Below, piece after piece: positions 42,211-52,026 of a stretch of DNA of 64,000 bases (positions are counted from its first letter, which is position 1; each line of letters opens with the position of its first letter). Position numbers and translations under genes: made by a program. The notes beneath the pieces were generated by a model, which worked only from the letters and a program-made list of their open reading frames with translations, had not been told where the DNA came from and searched no databases. The stretch spans positions 28,407-92,406 of the forward strand of contig CAJUQT010000011.1 of the NCBI GenBank assembly GCA_910588225.1. Direction: 5' to 3'. This DNA is from an uncultured Acetatifactor sp. Lineage in GTDB: Bacteria; Bacillota; Clostridia; Lachnospirales; Lachnospiraceae.

Positions 42211-43947
42211 TTACTGCCTGTTGTTATACCTTTCGACCGCGGCCCTCTGGATTTCCAATGCCCTGTCAATATTCATCTTCTTGATGTCGGCAACATAGCT
42301 GTCCCATTCGTCCAGGCTCTTCTCTCCTGTGATATACTTCAGAGTGCACTCACTCACATAAGTCTTGATATCCGCCATAATCCCGGAGAACTCGGAATTT
42401 TCGTCTGAGGTCATCAGGATGCCCGGCATGCCTGTTCCAAATTCGTCCTTCTGCGGTCCCCAGTTCTGCTGGATTTCCTTCTGATAATCTTCCACCAGAT
42501 TCATCTGCTCATAGAAGCGGATGTCACGGATGCAGGGATAGTTGATGGAACCCACCATCCATCTGCACAGATTTTCTTCTACATTCCACGCGTCGTTAGC
42601 AGTCTTCACTTCTTCTCTGATGGTAGGATATCCGTCTATCATGTCATAGCTTTCGCCCTCAATGCCGAAGGTAGCATTCAAGCTTCCGGCATAGGAGTAG
42701 GCGTAGTCTAACCAGGCCAGTGCAATCTCAGGATATTCGCAGGCTGTGGATATGGCAGTCATTCTTCCGCCACCACCGCTTCTGCCTCTGCCTACCTGCT
42801 GTCCGTCAGGCCCGGTAGGCCATGCGATAGATACATAATTGTAAGATTCATCTGTCTGTTTCAGCAGATCATGGGCAGCAATCACGCCGGAATTCAAAGC
42901 GTCGATGGTAAATCCGCCCTGATCCTGCAGAATCAGGTTAAATGCATCCTCATTGATGGCAAAATCAGTGTTGATCAGACCTTCTGTATACAGCTTATTC
43001 ATGAAAGACACAAAGTCTTTGTAATAATCAGTGATGGGACCGTACACAACTTCCTCCCCTTCCATAATGAAGCTGTTACCGGTACCGAAGCACGCTGCCA
43101 TGGTATACATGGTCTCGCCAAGACGCTTGTCGCCGCCTGCGATCACATAAGGAATCTCATCGTTGGGATCTCCGTTGCCGTTACAGTCATTTTCCTTGAA
43201 CGCCACAAGTACGTCATACAGCTCATCAATGGTGGCAGGCACTTCTAAATTCAGCTTATCAAGCCAGTCTTTTCTGATCTGAGGCCCGGAAATATAAGTC
43301 TTTTCAAATTTCAGAGTCTCCCAGTTACCCAGCTGACATCCCATGGAGTAAATGGTTCCGTCGTCCAGACGATTTGCCAGGTCCACATCCGGGTTATTCT
43401 GCAGCCATGCCCAATAGTTGGGCGCGTGCTCAGGCATCATCTCCGTAAGGTCTAAGATAACACCGTCCTCAATCAAAGCGGCGGGTCCTCCGGCCACGCC
43501 TGTCAGCGGCCAGTTGATCAGATCAGGGTATTGTCTGCTGTTGATCATGTTCGCAAAGGCCTCGTCGCTGGTATTATGGTTCCACTCGATATGTACGTTG
43601 GTCAGTTCCTCCAATCTCTTTAAGAACTCCACATCCGCATAAGAATCCATAGTCGCCGCCATGGCGTCATTCTGGCGGATGAGATAGGTGAGGGTAATGG
43701 GCTCCTCCAGCGGGAAAATATCGCTCAACCCCGCGGTCCTGGGATCAAAATCCTCCGGCACCGCCGGTGTCTCCTCTGTGGTATTGCTCTGAGAAGCTTC
43801 CGACACTTCTGATGTCTTCTCCGTGGACTGATCTGACGACCCGGTCTCACCACTTCCCTGCTGTTCCGCCCCCCCGTTCCCACATCCGGTCAAAAGACCT
43901 GACAGAAGAGTCGCACACAGTAAAGCTGATACAATCTTTTTCTTCAT
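42211..43947 (-). CDS. LplA-type extracellular solute-binding lipoprotein
   Basis: 578 residues. Lipoprotein signal MKKKIVSALLCATLLSGLLTGC, then a Ser/Glu/Thr linker and the large LplA/YtcQ-type binding domain (DVEFLKRLEELTNVHIEW; QYPDLINWPL; RKDWLDKLNLEVPATIDELYDVL; AISTACEYPEIALAWLDYAYS). It captures an oligosaccharide outside the membrane for the LplB/LplC pore. It is the second gene of the divergent carbohydrate locus. Confidence 0.92.
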   Translation of the reverse strand: MKKKIVSALLCATLLSGLLTGCGNGGAEQQGSGETGSSDQSTEKTSEVSEASQSNTTEETPAVPEDFDPRTAGLSDIFPLEEPITLTYLIRQNDAMAATMDSYADVEFLKRLEELTNVHIEWNHNTSDEAFANMINSRQYPDLINWPLTGVAGGPAALIEDGVILDLTEMMPEHAPNYWAWLQNNPDVDLANRLDDGTIYSMGCQLGNWETLKFEKTYISGPQIRKDWLDKLNLEVPATIDELYDVLVAFKENDCNGNGDPNDEIPYVIAGGDKRLGETMYTMAACFGTGNSFIMEGEEVVYGPITDYYKDFVSFMNKLYTEGLINTDFAINEDAFNLILQDQGGFTIDALNSGVIAAHDLLKQTDESYNYVSIAWPTGPDGQQVGRGRSGGGGRMTAISTACEYPEIALAWLDYAYSYAGSLNATFGIEGESYDMIDGYPTIREEVKTANDAWNVEENLCRWMVGSINYPCIRDIRFYEQMNLVEDYQKEIQQNWGPQKDEFGTGMPGILMTSDENSEFSGIMADIKTYVSECTLKYITGEKSLDEWDSYVADIKKMNIDRALEIQRAAVERYNNRQ

Positions 43948-44023
43948 GTTCTTCCTCCAATCTTCTTAATAAGTTAAATATGATTAATATGATATCCATA
44001 GAATATCCCGTTTCAGACAGGGC

Positions 44024-45295
44024 TTATGCCGGTTCCTCCTTCAGCAGAATGGCTGCCAGATCCGCCAAAAGGCTTTCCTCCCCGAAGCTGCCGGATTTCG
44101 ACAGCAGACCGGCATGTCTGCCATCCCTGACAAACTCCGAATACACTACCTCCTGCAGAAGCTCTCCTTTGGGAATCAGTTCCTCTACCTTCAGGCTTCG
44201 CATCACCCCTGCCAGAGTGTCTCCCCCCGTAACCATTAAAGCCACACTCTCCGTATCCTGCATCAGAGCGCATGTCACCGCGCCGAGACAGTCGGCAATT
44301 CGCCTTCTGACTGTCTCCTTTTCCAAGCTGGCCCTTTCCGCATAATCCGTAATGTCATGCTCTCCAAACAGCCTGCCGGCATCCAAAACAATTTTCTGGC
44401 TTTTACGGCACTTAGCTTTCCACATTTCCAGAAGCATGCATCCTTCTTCACTCTCCCAGTACCTTTCTCTCAAATGTTCCTCTGAAAGTTCTAATCTCTC
44501 GAAGCCCGTCCGCAGCGCAAAATCTGTTTGTCTTTCTGCCATAGGATGGATGCTTCCGATCACTGCTAAAAACTTATCCTTTTTCTCCGGCTTGAGCCCC
44601 TCTTCAGGTTCGTACCGGATTGTTCGGCATAGTGCTTCCGCGAATCCCGCACAGCCTGCCATCAGTGTGACTCCTCCATCCTCCCAGCCTGCCACCCGGC
44701 CTGCAATCCTGTCCAATTCCTTTTCATCGGAGGCATCATACAGCCGGATTTTCTTCTCGCCGACTTCCGCCATACTCTGTCCGCCGTCTCTCTCCACCGG
44801 AATCCGGCTCTGTTCATGTATGATATCCGGGATATAGGAGTATCTCACCGGCTCGTACAGATCCGCTCCAAAAGAGCTCTCCGCCACCGGCACTCCATCC
44901 ACATAATGAATTCCCTGCCGCGTGATCCTGCCCTTTTTCGGATAGGCCGGCACATAGTGCAGCAATCCTTTGTCCAGCCCGTCCAAAACCCCCTGCAGCT
45001 CGTATCCGATGTTTCCCCGCAGACCGGAATCCGTTTTTTTGTAGATATAATTTACGCCATCCCTGCAGGCATCCTTCACGATATCCTTCACCGTCTTATA
45101 TGCCTTCGGCCCTTCCATGCCTCTGGTCTCCGTGTCTAAAATGAGCACCTGGCCCTCATCGATTTTTCCACTCTGCCATTTTCGCCGGTTTACCATCACC
45201 CGGGACGTGATGCCTCTTAAGGCAAACTGCACTCCCGTATCCAGGCCGCCTGTCAGATCATCCGCTATCACCAACAATTTCATTCCATTATCCAT
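44024..45295 (-). CDS. DUF1537 four-carbon acid-sugar kinase
   Basis: 423 residues. LLVIADDLTGGLDTGVQFA is the N-terminal substrate motif and YIYKKTDSGLRGNIGYEL the second signature; the ATP side VALMVTGGDTLAGVMRSL lies near the C-terminus. DUF1537 proteins (DtnK, DenK, OtnK) phosphorylate D-threonate, D-erythronate or oxo-tetronates at O4, and PdxA2 or an aldolase then makes triose phosphate. Both partners (PdxA2-like at 32096, DapA-like at 33145) are in the locus. It is the first gene of the minus-strand series, next to the divergent regulator. Confidence 0.9.
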   Translation of the reverse strand: MDNGMKLLVIADDLTGGLDTGVQFALRGITSRVMVNRRKWQSGKIDEGQVLILDTETRGMEGPKAYKTVKDIVKDACRDGVNYIYKKTDSGLRGNIGYELQGVLDGLDKGLLHYVPAYPKKGRITRQGIHYVDGVPVAESSFGADLYEPVRYSYIPDIIHEQSRIPVERDGGQSMAEVGEKKIRLYDASDEKELDRIAGRVAGWEDGGVTLMAGCAGFAEALCRTIRYEPEEGLKPEKKDKFLAVIGSIHPMAERQTDFALRTGFERLELSEEHLRERYWESEEGCMLLEMWKAKCRKSQKIVLDAGRLFGEHDITDYAERASLEKETVRRRIADCLGAVTCALMQDTESVALMVTGGDTLAGVMRSLKVEELIPKGELLQEVVYSEFVRDGRHAGLLSKSGSFGEESLLADLAAILLKEEPA

Positions 45296-45307
45296 TTATC
45301 AGCCTTA

Positions 45308-45374
45308 ATGTTCAATATATGAACATTTCCCTTTTTTATATAATGTTTGTTTATATTATGTTTATAATATAAAC
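45308..45374. promoter_or_regulatory. Divergent control region with two palindromes
   Basis: ATGTTCA-ATATA-TGAACAT (45308-45326) is a perfect 19-base palindrome; GTTTATATTAT-GTTT-ATAATATAAAC (45349-45374) has perfect 11-base arms. Both are in the 204-base gap between the kinase and the regulator genes and are likely operators. No -24/-12 (TGGCAC..TTGCA) promoter is seen, which matters because the regulator resembles sigma-54 activators. Confidence 0.6.
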
Positions 45375-45499
45375 TATATTTTCCCTTATGAAAAGTCTTT
45401 TTTGTGAAATATACGTCCATTTTTTGTACAGTATTCTTGATTTTCCTGATATCTGTGATAAAATATTGAAAAAGAAGCTACAGCAGAAAGGATAAGACT

Positions 45500-47287
45500 A
45501 TGCCCCTGCAAAAAACACATATTTTGGGAATCGTACCTTATGAAGCCATGAAGCCCGCTCTGGAATCTCTGGCTGAAAACAGAGAGGATCTGTCTCTGGA
45601 TGTTTATGTGGGTGACCTGTTGAAAGGCGTTGAGATTGTAAAAAGCCTTCGCATGGAAGATTATGATATCATCATCTCCAGAGGCGGTACTTCCCGGCTT
45701 ATCGAACAGAATACCACGATACCTGTAGTGGAAATCAATATTTCCGTATATGACATTCTGCACACTATCCGGCTGGCGGATAATTATCGGGGGAAATATG
45801 CCATTGTAGGCTTTCCCAGCATTACCACCAGTGCGGGGCTTTTATGTGATCTGCTGCAATATGATATTCCTATCCATACCATACACAGTTCACGGGAAGC
45901 CGAAATCCTGCTGACAAGGCTGAAGAAGGAAGACTTTCGACTTGTGCTGTGCGACGTGGTTACCAGCAGTATTGCCAGATCCTTTGAGATAAATGCCATT
46001 CTGATCACATCAGGAATGGAAAGTCTCCAGGAAGCCTTAAACTGTGCCGTAAAAACTCACGGAACCTTCCGGCATATGGAAGAAAGGCAGCTTTTTTTGG
46101 ACAGCCTGCTGCAGCACCCCTCCGTGCAGACTGCAGTCTTCACCCTGGAGGGAGAGCTGTGTTACAGCTCCCCCTCGCTGCCCCTCAATACCGAGCTGCT
46201 CTCACTGCTGTCCCAGGAAATTCATGCCGCTGTAGCCGGTGTGGACTACAAATGTTTCAAGCTCTGCGGAGGCATTCTTTATGCTGTGGAAGGCCGTAAA
46301 TTTCAGGCAGGTGAGAAACAGTATGTGGCTTTCTACCTTACTGACAGCCACCCCTCTCTTTTAAAGACAAGGCACGGAGTCTCCTACCTGAATCAGAAGG
46401 ATGTGGAAAAGGCTATGTTCGACAGCTTCTATGGTGTCATATCCTTGTCAGAGGAACTGTGCGACTGCATCTCCTCCTATGCACAAAACCGCTATCCTGT
46501 CATGATTCTGGGTGAAAGCGGAACCCGGAAAAAATATGCCGCGGAAGTACTCTATTCCCAAAGCACTATGAAGACACATCCTTTCATTGTTATAGACTGC
46601 GTCAGGCTCAGTGGCAAAGAATGGAATTTCCTGATCAGTCACTATAATTCTCCTTTGAATGATCGCGGAAATACTCTGTTTTTTGATCACCTTGACAGTC
46701 TTCCGGAGGAAAAGCAGCAGAAACTCCTGTCCACCATCATCGAACAGGAGCTGCACAAAAGCAACAAAATCCTTTTCTCCTGCACTACAACGAAAAAAGA
46801 TGAAATCGCCCTTCTGATCCTGGAGTTTATCCACGATCTGTCCTGCCTGATTCTGAATATGCCTCCTCTCAGGGATAATATGGAAGACATCCCCTCCTTT
46901 TCCAGCCTGTATCTGAATTCTCTGAACATCGAGCTTTCCAAGCAGATTGCAGGCTTTCGACCGGACGCCATGGAGCTTTTACAGCAGTATCCCTGGCCCC
47001 ACAACTACACGCAATTCAAGCGGGTGCTCAAGGAATTGGCTGTGCTTGCCACCACGCCCTACATTCAGGCTCACGAGGTAAAACGCCTTTTGAAGGCAGA
47101 GCGCTGCTTTCATATTCCGGAACAGGCTGCTGCCTCCGGGAATGAGAATCTTCCGGAGGGATCTCTGGAAGATATTATCAGGGGAGCTATAAGACGAACT
47201 GTCAGGGAAACGGGAGGCAACCAGAGCGCGGCGGCAAAGAAGCTGCAGATCAGCCGCACTACTCTGTGGAAATACTTGAAGGAATAA
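45500..47287 (+). CDS. PrpR_N-domain regulator with degenerate AAA+ domain and Fis HTH
   Basis: 595 residues. The N-terminus (LGIVPYEAMKPALESLAENR; IIISRGGTSRLIEQNTTIPVVEI) is a PrpR_N sensor domain. The centre aligns with sigma-54 AAA+ domains but the Walker A site reads GESGTRKK (338-345) in place of GESGTGKE, and no GAFTGA loop is visible. The C-terminus is a Fis-type HTH (IRRTVRETGGNQSAAAKKLQ). It therefore probably cannot remodel sigma-54 polymerase and may act as a sigma-70 regulator. Divergent from the acid-sugar locus, it is its likely specific regulator, sensing an acid sugar or its phosphate. Confidence 0.85.
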   Translation: MPLQKTHILGIVPYEAMKPALESLAENREDLSLDVYVGDLLKGVEIVKSLRMEDYDIIISRGGTSRLIEQNTTIPVVEINISVYDILHTIRLADNYRGKYAIVGFPSITTSAGLLCDLLQYDIPIHTIHSSREAEILLTRLKKEDFRLVLCDVVTSSIARSFEINAILITSGMESLQEALNCAVKTHGTFRHMEERQLFLDSLLQHPSVQTAVFTLEGELCYSSPSLPLNTELLSLLSQEIHAAVAGVDYKCFKLCGGILYAVEGRKFQAGEKQYVAFYLTDSHPSLLKTRHGVSYLNQKDVEKAMFDSFYGVISLSEELCDCISSYAQNRYPVMILGESGTRKKYAAEVLYSQSTMKTHPFIVIDCVRLSGKEWNFLISHYNSPLNDRGNTLFFDHLDSLPEEKQQKLLSTIIEQELHKSNKILFSCTTTKKDEIALLILEFIHDLSCLILNMPPLRDNMEDIPSFSSLYLNSLNIELSKQIAGFRPDAMELLQQYPWPHNYTQFKRVLKELAVLATTPYIQAHEVKRLLKAERCFHIPEQAAASGNENLPEGSLEDIIRGAIRRTVRETGGNQSAAAKKLQISRTTLWKYLKE

Positions 47288-47293
47288 ATATTT

Positions 47294-47330
47294 CAGGCCG
47301 CCCAAACAGGCGGCCTGAGAACATTTTTTA
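47294..47330 (+). terminator. Rho-independent terminator of the regulator gene
   Basis: CAGGCCGCC / GGCGGCCTG stem (47294-47317) with a short loop, then a T-run in ACATTTTTTAC. Confidence 0.8.
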
Positions 47331-47366
47331 CTATGATAATTTATCTTATAATTAGAACATCTGGCT

Positions 47367-48890
47367 TCATCCCTCCGGATTATTTTCCGGCAGCTGTTTA
47401 CTGGTATTCTGTGACGTTGCCACTTTGCCTGCCAGGAATCCGGACAGAACAGCCTGCAGATCCACGCCGGTTGATTCCTTTAGACCGTCCGTAATCTGTA
47501 CGACAGTTCCCATGACATCCTTCATCAGCTTAGAAGAATTTCCATCTCCGTACATGGTAATCTTATCCACATTTGCAAGGGGTTCGGCGGCATTCTTAAC
47601 CACTTCAGGCAAAGCTTTAAAGTACATTTCCAGTACGGCAGCCTCACCCATTTTAGCCATGGCTTCCGCTTTTTTCTCGATACCTTCCGCCTCGGCAACC
47701 GCTTTGGCTCGAATGGCCTCCGCCTCGGCCAGCCCCCTTGTCCGGATACCGTCGGCCTCCTGCTCCATGGTATAGCGCTTTGCCTCGGCCTGTGCCTTCA
47801 TAGCCTCGGCTTCCTTCTCAGTTTCGAATTTCTTTGCTTCGGCTTCGCGCTGACGTTCATATAAGCCTGCGTCGGCCTGCTGCTGTTTTGCGAATCTGTC
47901 CGCCTCGGCCTTTTTCTTAACCTGTGCGTCCAAAGACTGCTCCATAACTTCAGCCTCACGCTGTTTCAGCTGAATTTCCTTTTCCTGTTTTGCAATATTT
48001 GCATTTGCCGTGGTGATTTCAACAGTTTTACGCTGCTCTTCCTCCTGGATACGGTAAGCGGCATCCGCTTCCGCCTGCTTGATATCGGCTTCTCTCTTGA
48101 GCTCAGCCTTACGAATTGCCAGTTCATTTTGCTTTTTGGCAATCTCGGATGCTGCGTTCACCTCGGCTTCGTTGGCTTCCCGTTTGGCGCTGGCCTGCGC
48201 TTTTGCGATTTCCTTTTCACTTTCCGCACGGGATATGGCGGCGTTTTTCTGAATCTTCACGATGTTATCCACACCCAGGTTTTCAATGACACCGTTACCG
48301 TCCACAAAATTCTGAACATTGAAGCTGATAATGTCAAGTCCCATAGCCGCCAGATCCGGTTCTGCATTCTCCTTCACCAGTATGGCAAATTTCTGACGGT
48401 CAGAAACCATTTCCTCCAGAGCCATTTTTCCCACGATTTCACGGACATTACCCTCCAGAACTTCTCTGGCCACCCGGCCGATATATTCCGCATTCTTATT
48501 CAGGAAGTTCTGAGCCGCCAGCTTCAGCCGCTCTTCATTGTCACTGATTTTGACATTTACCGTTGCGTCCACATTAATGTTTATGTAGTCTGCCGTAGGA
48601 ACGGCATTTGAAGTCTTTACATCAATGGGAATCAACTGCAGATTCAGTTCATCCTTTCTCTCAAAAAAAGGAATTTTAACGCCGGCCTTTCCAATCAGTA
48701 CTTTGGGATTCTTTCTCAGTCCAGAGATGATCATTGCGGTGTCCGGCGGCGCCTTCACATATCCCGTCACAAATATCAGCAGGAGAAACAGAAACGCTGC
48801 TACTCCCACAACCCCGATAAACGGCATTGCTGACGCACCTGTGATGACAATGTTTTCAAAGAACTGTAATCCCGATAATGCTTTCATCAT
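47367..48890 (-). CDS. Flotillin-family (SPFH) membrane scaffold protein
   Basis: 507 residues. One membrane helix at about 22-43 (GVVGVAAFLFLLLIFVTGYV), an SPFH domain (NVDATVNVKISDNEERLKLAAQNFL) and a very long Ala/Glu/Lys coiled coil with many EAEA repeats, ending in DKITMYGDGN. This is the FloT/YuaG type, which organises membrane microdomains and protein complexes. FloT is often followed by an NfeD protein; here only a 54-residue membrane protein is upstream. Confidence 0.9.
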   Translation of the reverse strand: MMKALSGLQFFENIVITGASAMPFIGVVGVAAFLFLLLIFVTGYVKAPPDTAMIISGLRKNPKVLIGKAGVKIPFFERKDELNLQLIPIDVKTSNAVPTADYININVDATVNVKISDNEERLKLAAQNFLNKNAEYIGRVAREVLEGNVREIVGKMALEEMVSDRQKFAILVKENAEPDLAAMGLDIISFNVQNFVDGNGVIENLGVDNIVKIQKNAAISRAESEKEIAKAQASAKREANEAEVNAASEIAKKQNELAIRKAELKREADIKQAEADAAYRIQEEEQRKTVEITTANANIAKQEKEIQLKQREAEVMEQSLDAQVKKKAEADRFAKQQQADAGLYERQREAEAKKFETEKEAEAMKAQAEAKRYTMEQEADGIRTRGLAEAEAIRAKAVAEAEGIEKKAEAMAKMGEAAVLEMYFKALPEVVKNAAEPLANVDKITMYGDGNSSKLMKDVMGTVVQITDGLKESTGVDLQAVLSGFLAGKVATSQNTSKQLPENNPEG

Positions 48891-48910
48891 ACTTTCTACC
48901 CCCCATCTTT

Positions 48911-49075
48911 TTACTTACTTTTCTTCTCTTTATTGTGTCCTATCAATCCAATGATCAGTTCAACAATTCCCCCGCAGAACCATATAGTACCCACAGTAGT
49001 ATTATGTAAAGAGAACCATAATGGTGATGTAAGAATCCATGTAATTGCCAAAATTATATTTCCTTTACTGCTCAT
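48911..49075 (-). CDS. Small two-helix membrane protein upstream of flotillin
   Basis: 54 residues from MSSKGNIILAITWILTSPLW. Two hydrophobic segments and a lysine-rich end HNKEKKSK. It starts after AAGGTATAATT and ends 20 bases before the flotillin gene on the same strand, so the two are probably co-transcribed. Family unknown. Confidence 0.55.
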   Translation of the reverse strand: MSSKGNIILAITWILTSPLWFSLHNTTVGTIWFCGGIVELIIGLIGHNKEKKSK

Positions 49076-49304
49076 AATTATACCTTGTACGTATATAAGC
49101 TTTTTTACCTTAGATACACAATTCCGAAAAGGAAGTTGTTTTATTTCTGCCCTGAATACAGGTATATTATATCTCAATTCCGGAAGAAAAACAATTCGAC
49201 AATCAGAACCATAAACATGCAGATTATGGCAAAATCCGCACTATGCAGCTTTTAATTTGAAAGTACTTGTTTTTCTGTTTTTCAGTTTTCATACTTCCGG
49301 CAAC

Positions 49305-49757
49305 TTAGTGACAGATTTCTGCAGAGTCAAGAACAATCGTAAAAGGGCCGTCGTTTGTAAGGGCCACTTCCATTTCCGCTCCGAAAACTCCCTCTTCCAC
49401 CACTGCTATCTCCTGCCTGCATTTATCTACTATATAATGATATAACTGATTTGCCATACCGGGTTCCCCTGCGTTAATAAAGGAAGGCCTGTTTCCTTTC
49501 CGGCAGTCTGCATATAAAGTAAACTGTGAGATAATTAACAGCTCACCGGAAACTGACTTCAGATCAAGATTGGTCTTACCGTTTTCATCCGGAAAAATTC
49601 TGAGTCCAATCATTTTCTTTATCATTTTATCGGCTGTCTCCACCGTATCGTCGCTGCCGATACCTGCAAGCACCAGGAACCCCCTGCCGATACTGCCCAC
49701 TGTACTTCCCATTACAGTCACGCTTGCTTCCGAAACTCTCTGTATGACAAATTTCAT
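49305..49757 (-). CDS. dtd: D-aminoacyl-tRNA deacylase
   Basis: 150 residues, the usual length. MKFVIQRVSEASVTV, then SQFTLYADCRKGNRPSF and the C-terminal MEVALTNDGPFTIVLDS are Dtd signatures (SQFT and NDGP line the active site; the canonical NxGP is NDGP here). The enzyme removes D-amino acids wrongly attached to tRNA. It overlaps the permease gene upstream by four bases. Confidence 0.95.
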   Translation of the reverse strand: MKFVIQRVSEASVTVMGSTVGSIGRGFLVLAGIGSDDTVETADKMIKKMIGLRIFPDENGKTNLDLKSVSGELLIISQFTLYADCRKGNRPSFINAGEPGMANQLYHYIVDKCRQEIAVVEEGVFGAEMEVALTNDGPFTIVLDSAEICH

Positions 49758-51082
49758 TGCTTTTTATTCTCCTCTTCCGTATCTGCAGCGCCTGAATGTG
49801 CCTTCCTGCGTTTCTTTTCTTTCGTTTGTTTCGCCTTCACCGGTGTCAGGTGGAGACCCTCTTCATCTATGTACTCTACATTCTCATATTCATCTGACTG
49901 GCTTGGAAGACTTTTCTTTTCCAGCATAGTGTTAATCATGGAGCGTATCGCCGCATAAAGAATAGCAAAAATCGGTACCCCTACAATCATTCCCAGAACG
50001 CCGAACAGCCCTCCAAAAAAAGTGATAGAGAAAATAACCCAGAAACCGGTAAGTCCTGTGGAGCTTCCCAAAATCTTCGGTCCCAGAATATTGCCGTCAA
50101 ACTGTTGCAGCGCAAGTGCAAAAATCGCAAAATACAGTGCGTTCAACGGGTGCATGGGATCCACTACAAAAATGAGAATGACGCTGGGTATTGCTCCCAG
50201 AAAAGGTCCAAAAAAAGGAATGATATTTGTCACACCGATAATCAGACTGATCAACATCGCATAGGGAGTCCCCATAAGCGAAGTCCCAATAAAACACAAG
50301 ATACCAATAATGATGGAATCCACAATCTTCCCGCTTAAAAAGCCGATAAATGTTCTGTGTGTAAAGCGGAAGTTCCGGATAACCGTATTGGCCGTATTCC
50401 TTTCAAATATGGCGTAAACTACCTTTTTTGCCTGGCCTGCAAACTGTTCTTTGCTGGCAAGCACATAAATGGAAATGACAAACCCGATCACAAAATCCCA
50501 GAGAACGTCCAGTATACTGATAAAGCTCAGAGAAAGTGTCTTAATCAGGGTAGCCGTCTCCGGAAGAAGGTGATTTATCCACTCTTCAAACTGTTCGGAA
50601 TATTTGTTCAGCGTTTTCGTCACATAATTCCCGAAATCCTCATTATCCTCCAACATCTGTGTAATCCAGCCGCTTACATTTTCCACATAAGAATCGAAAT
50701 TGTCAATCAGTCCCTGGACACTTGGAACAATCTGGGATATCAGCATGGAAACCAGAACATAAATCAAAGCCACAAACAAAAATGCCGTAATCAGAATTCC
50801 CAGTGCCCTGATTACTTTCTTACGTCTGGCCGATTCCTTTATCTTCCACCTGTCACAGACAGGAATCAATATTCTGCCCTCTGCAAAATTTAATGCGGGC
50901 GTCAACAGGTATGCCGTCACCAGTCCGAACAGAACCGGTTTCAGGATATCAATAATTGTGCCGACGCCCAGCTTGATATTGGAGCTGTGGAAAATAAAAT
51001 AATAAAAGGTAATTCCCGCCGCAATGACAGCAAATGCCGTAAGTCCCCAGTGAAGATATTTGTTGTTGATCTTGAATTTCAT
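49754..51082 (-). CDS. AI-2E family transporter
   Basis: 442 residues from MKFKINNKYLHWGL, chosen for the AAGGGATTTATAC ribosome site. Eight or so membrane segments, the family motif PFFGPFLGAIPSVIL and DGNILGPKILGSSTGL place it in PF01594. Members are proposed exporters or sodium/proton antiporters; AI-2 export is shown for few. The C-terminal tail is highly charged (KAKQTKEKKRRKAH). Confidence 0.9.
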   Translation of the reverse strand: MKFKINNKYLHWGLTAFAVIAAGITFYYFIFHSSNIKLGVGTIIDILKPVLFGLVTAYLLTPALNFAEGRILIPVCDRWKIKESARRKKVIRALGILITAFLFVALIYVLVSMLISQIVPSVQGLIDNFDSYVENVSGWITQMLEDNEDFGNYVTKTLNKYSEQFEEWINHLLPETATLIKTLSLSFISILDVLWDFVIGFVISIYVLASKEQFAGQAKKVVYAIFERNTANTVIRNFRFTHRTFIGFLSGKIVDSIIIGILCFIGTSLMGTPYAMLISLIIGVTNIIPFFGPFLGAIPSVILIFVVDPMHPLNALYFAIFALALQQFDGNILGPKILGSSTGLTGFWVIFSITFFGGLFGVLGMIVGVPIFAILYAAIRSMINTMLEKKSLPSQSDEYENVEYIDEEGLHLTPVKAKQTKEKKRRKAHSGAADTEEENKKQ

Positions 51083-51249
51083 GTATAAATCCCTTCTTGA
51101 TATGCTTCTTTTTCTATCATACTCTTTAATTATCCACATAACAAGTGGGTTTTTACAGAACTTTGTAAAATTATGGGAATCTTTGGCAAATCTTTATTTT
51201 TTGCATATGGCTTACAATTCACTTTACCAATTCACTTTACTAATTCACT

Positions 51250-51855
51250 TCAGCCCTGAAATCGGCCTTCATAGGGCGCCAGCTCAAATCGAATAAAATA
51301 ACCTCTGTCATGCTGACAGACCGGACAAATCTGTGGTGCTTTTGTGCCTTTGAAGACAAAACCGCAGTTCAGGCACATCCACTCCTCTTCCACATCCGAG
51401 ACGAAAAGTTTTCCCTCTCGAAGCAGCTGCGCATATCTGCCGAAGCGATCTCCGTGAATTTTTTCTATCTCTGCTATCTGCAGAAAGGACGCGGCAATTC
51501 GGTCAAAGCCTTCCTGTCTTGCCGCCTGGCCAAAAGACTGATAGACGGAATCATGTTCTTCATATTCATTGTGCCTGGCCATGTCCAGCAAATCCGCCAC
51601 ATTGTCGGAAATGTCCACCGGATAACCGCCATCGATAAAAATTGTATTGCCGGCCATCTCTTTCAGATGCCGATAGAATATTTCCGCATGTTCTTTTTCC
51701 TGGGCTGCCGTAAAGGCAAAAACGGCGCTTATGACATGGAGGCCATTTTTCTTCGCCTGAGAAGCTGCAAACGTATATCTGTTTCTTGCCTGGCTTTCTC
51801 CTGCGAATGCCCGCATAAGATTATCTTTTGTTGTACTGTTGAAAAATTCTGTCAT
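51250..51855 (-). CDS. Rubrerythrin
   Basis: 201 residues. A ferritin-like four-helix domain with EXXH-type ligands (FAGESQARNRYTFAA; AAQEKEHAEIFYRHL; IAEIEKIHGDRFG) and a C-terminal rubredoxin domain with two CxxC knuckles (CLNCGF; CPVCQ). It reduces hydrogen peroxide in anaerobes. A perfect 16-base palindrome TCCGTCCATGGACGGA (51882-51897) lies 27 bases upstream and may be an operator. Confidence 0.95.
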   Translation of the reverse strand: MTEFFNSTTKDNLMRAFAGESQARNRYTFAASQAKKNGLHVISAVFAFTAAQEKEHAEIFYRHLKEMAGNTIFIDGGYPVDISDNVADLLDMARHNEYEEHDSVYQSFGQAARQEGFDRIAASFLQIAEIEKIHGDRFGRYAQLLREGKLFVSDVEEEWMCLNCGFVFKGTKAPQICPVCQHDRGYFIRFELAPYEGRFQG

Positions 51856-51881
51856 AGGATACTCCTTAGATTCATTTTATT

Positions 51882-51897
51882 TCCGTCCATGGACGGA
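51882..51897. promoter_or_regulatory. Palindrome upstream of rubrerythrin
   Basis: TCCGTCCATGGACGGA, perfectly symmetric, placed between rubrerythrin and the divergent ttcA-like gene. Not a recognised PerR or Fur box. Confidence 0.4.
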
Positions 51898-52026
51898 TAT
51901 GTTTCGTTTCACACCATCAGTATGTCCTTCCTGAAATAAATTATAATTAGATATTGTGTTTATTTTCCAAAAATACTACAATGAAAGGGAAAGCTATCAT
52001 TATACATGGAAAGAACAGGACAAATC

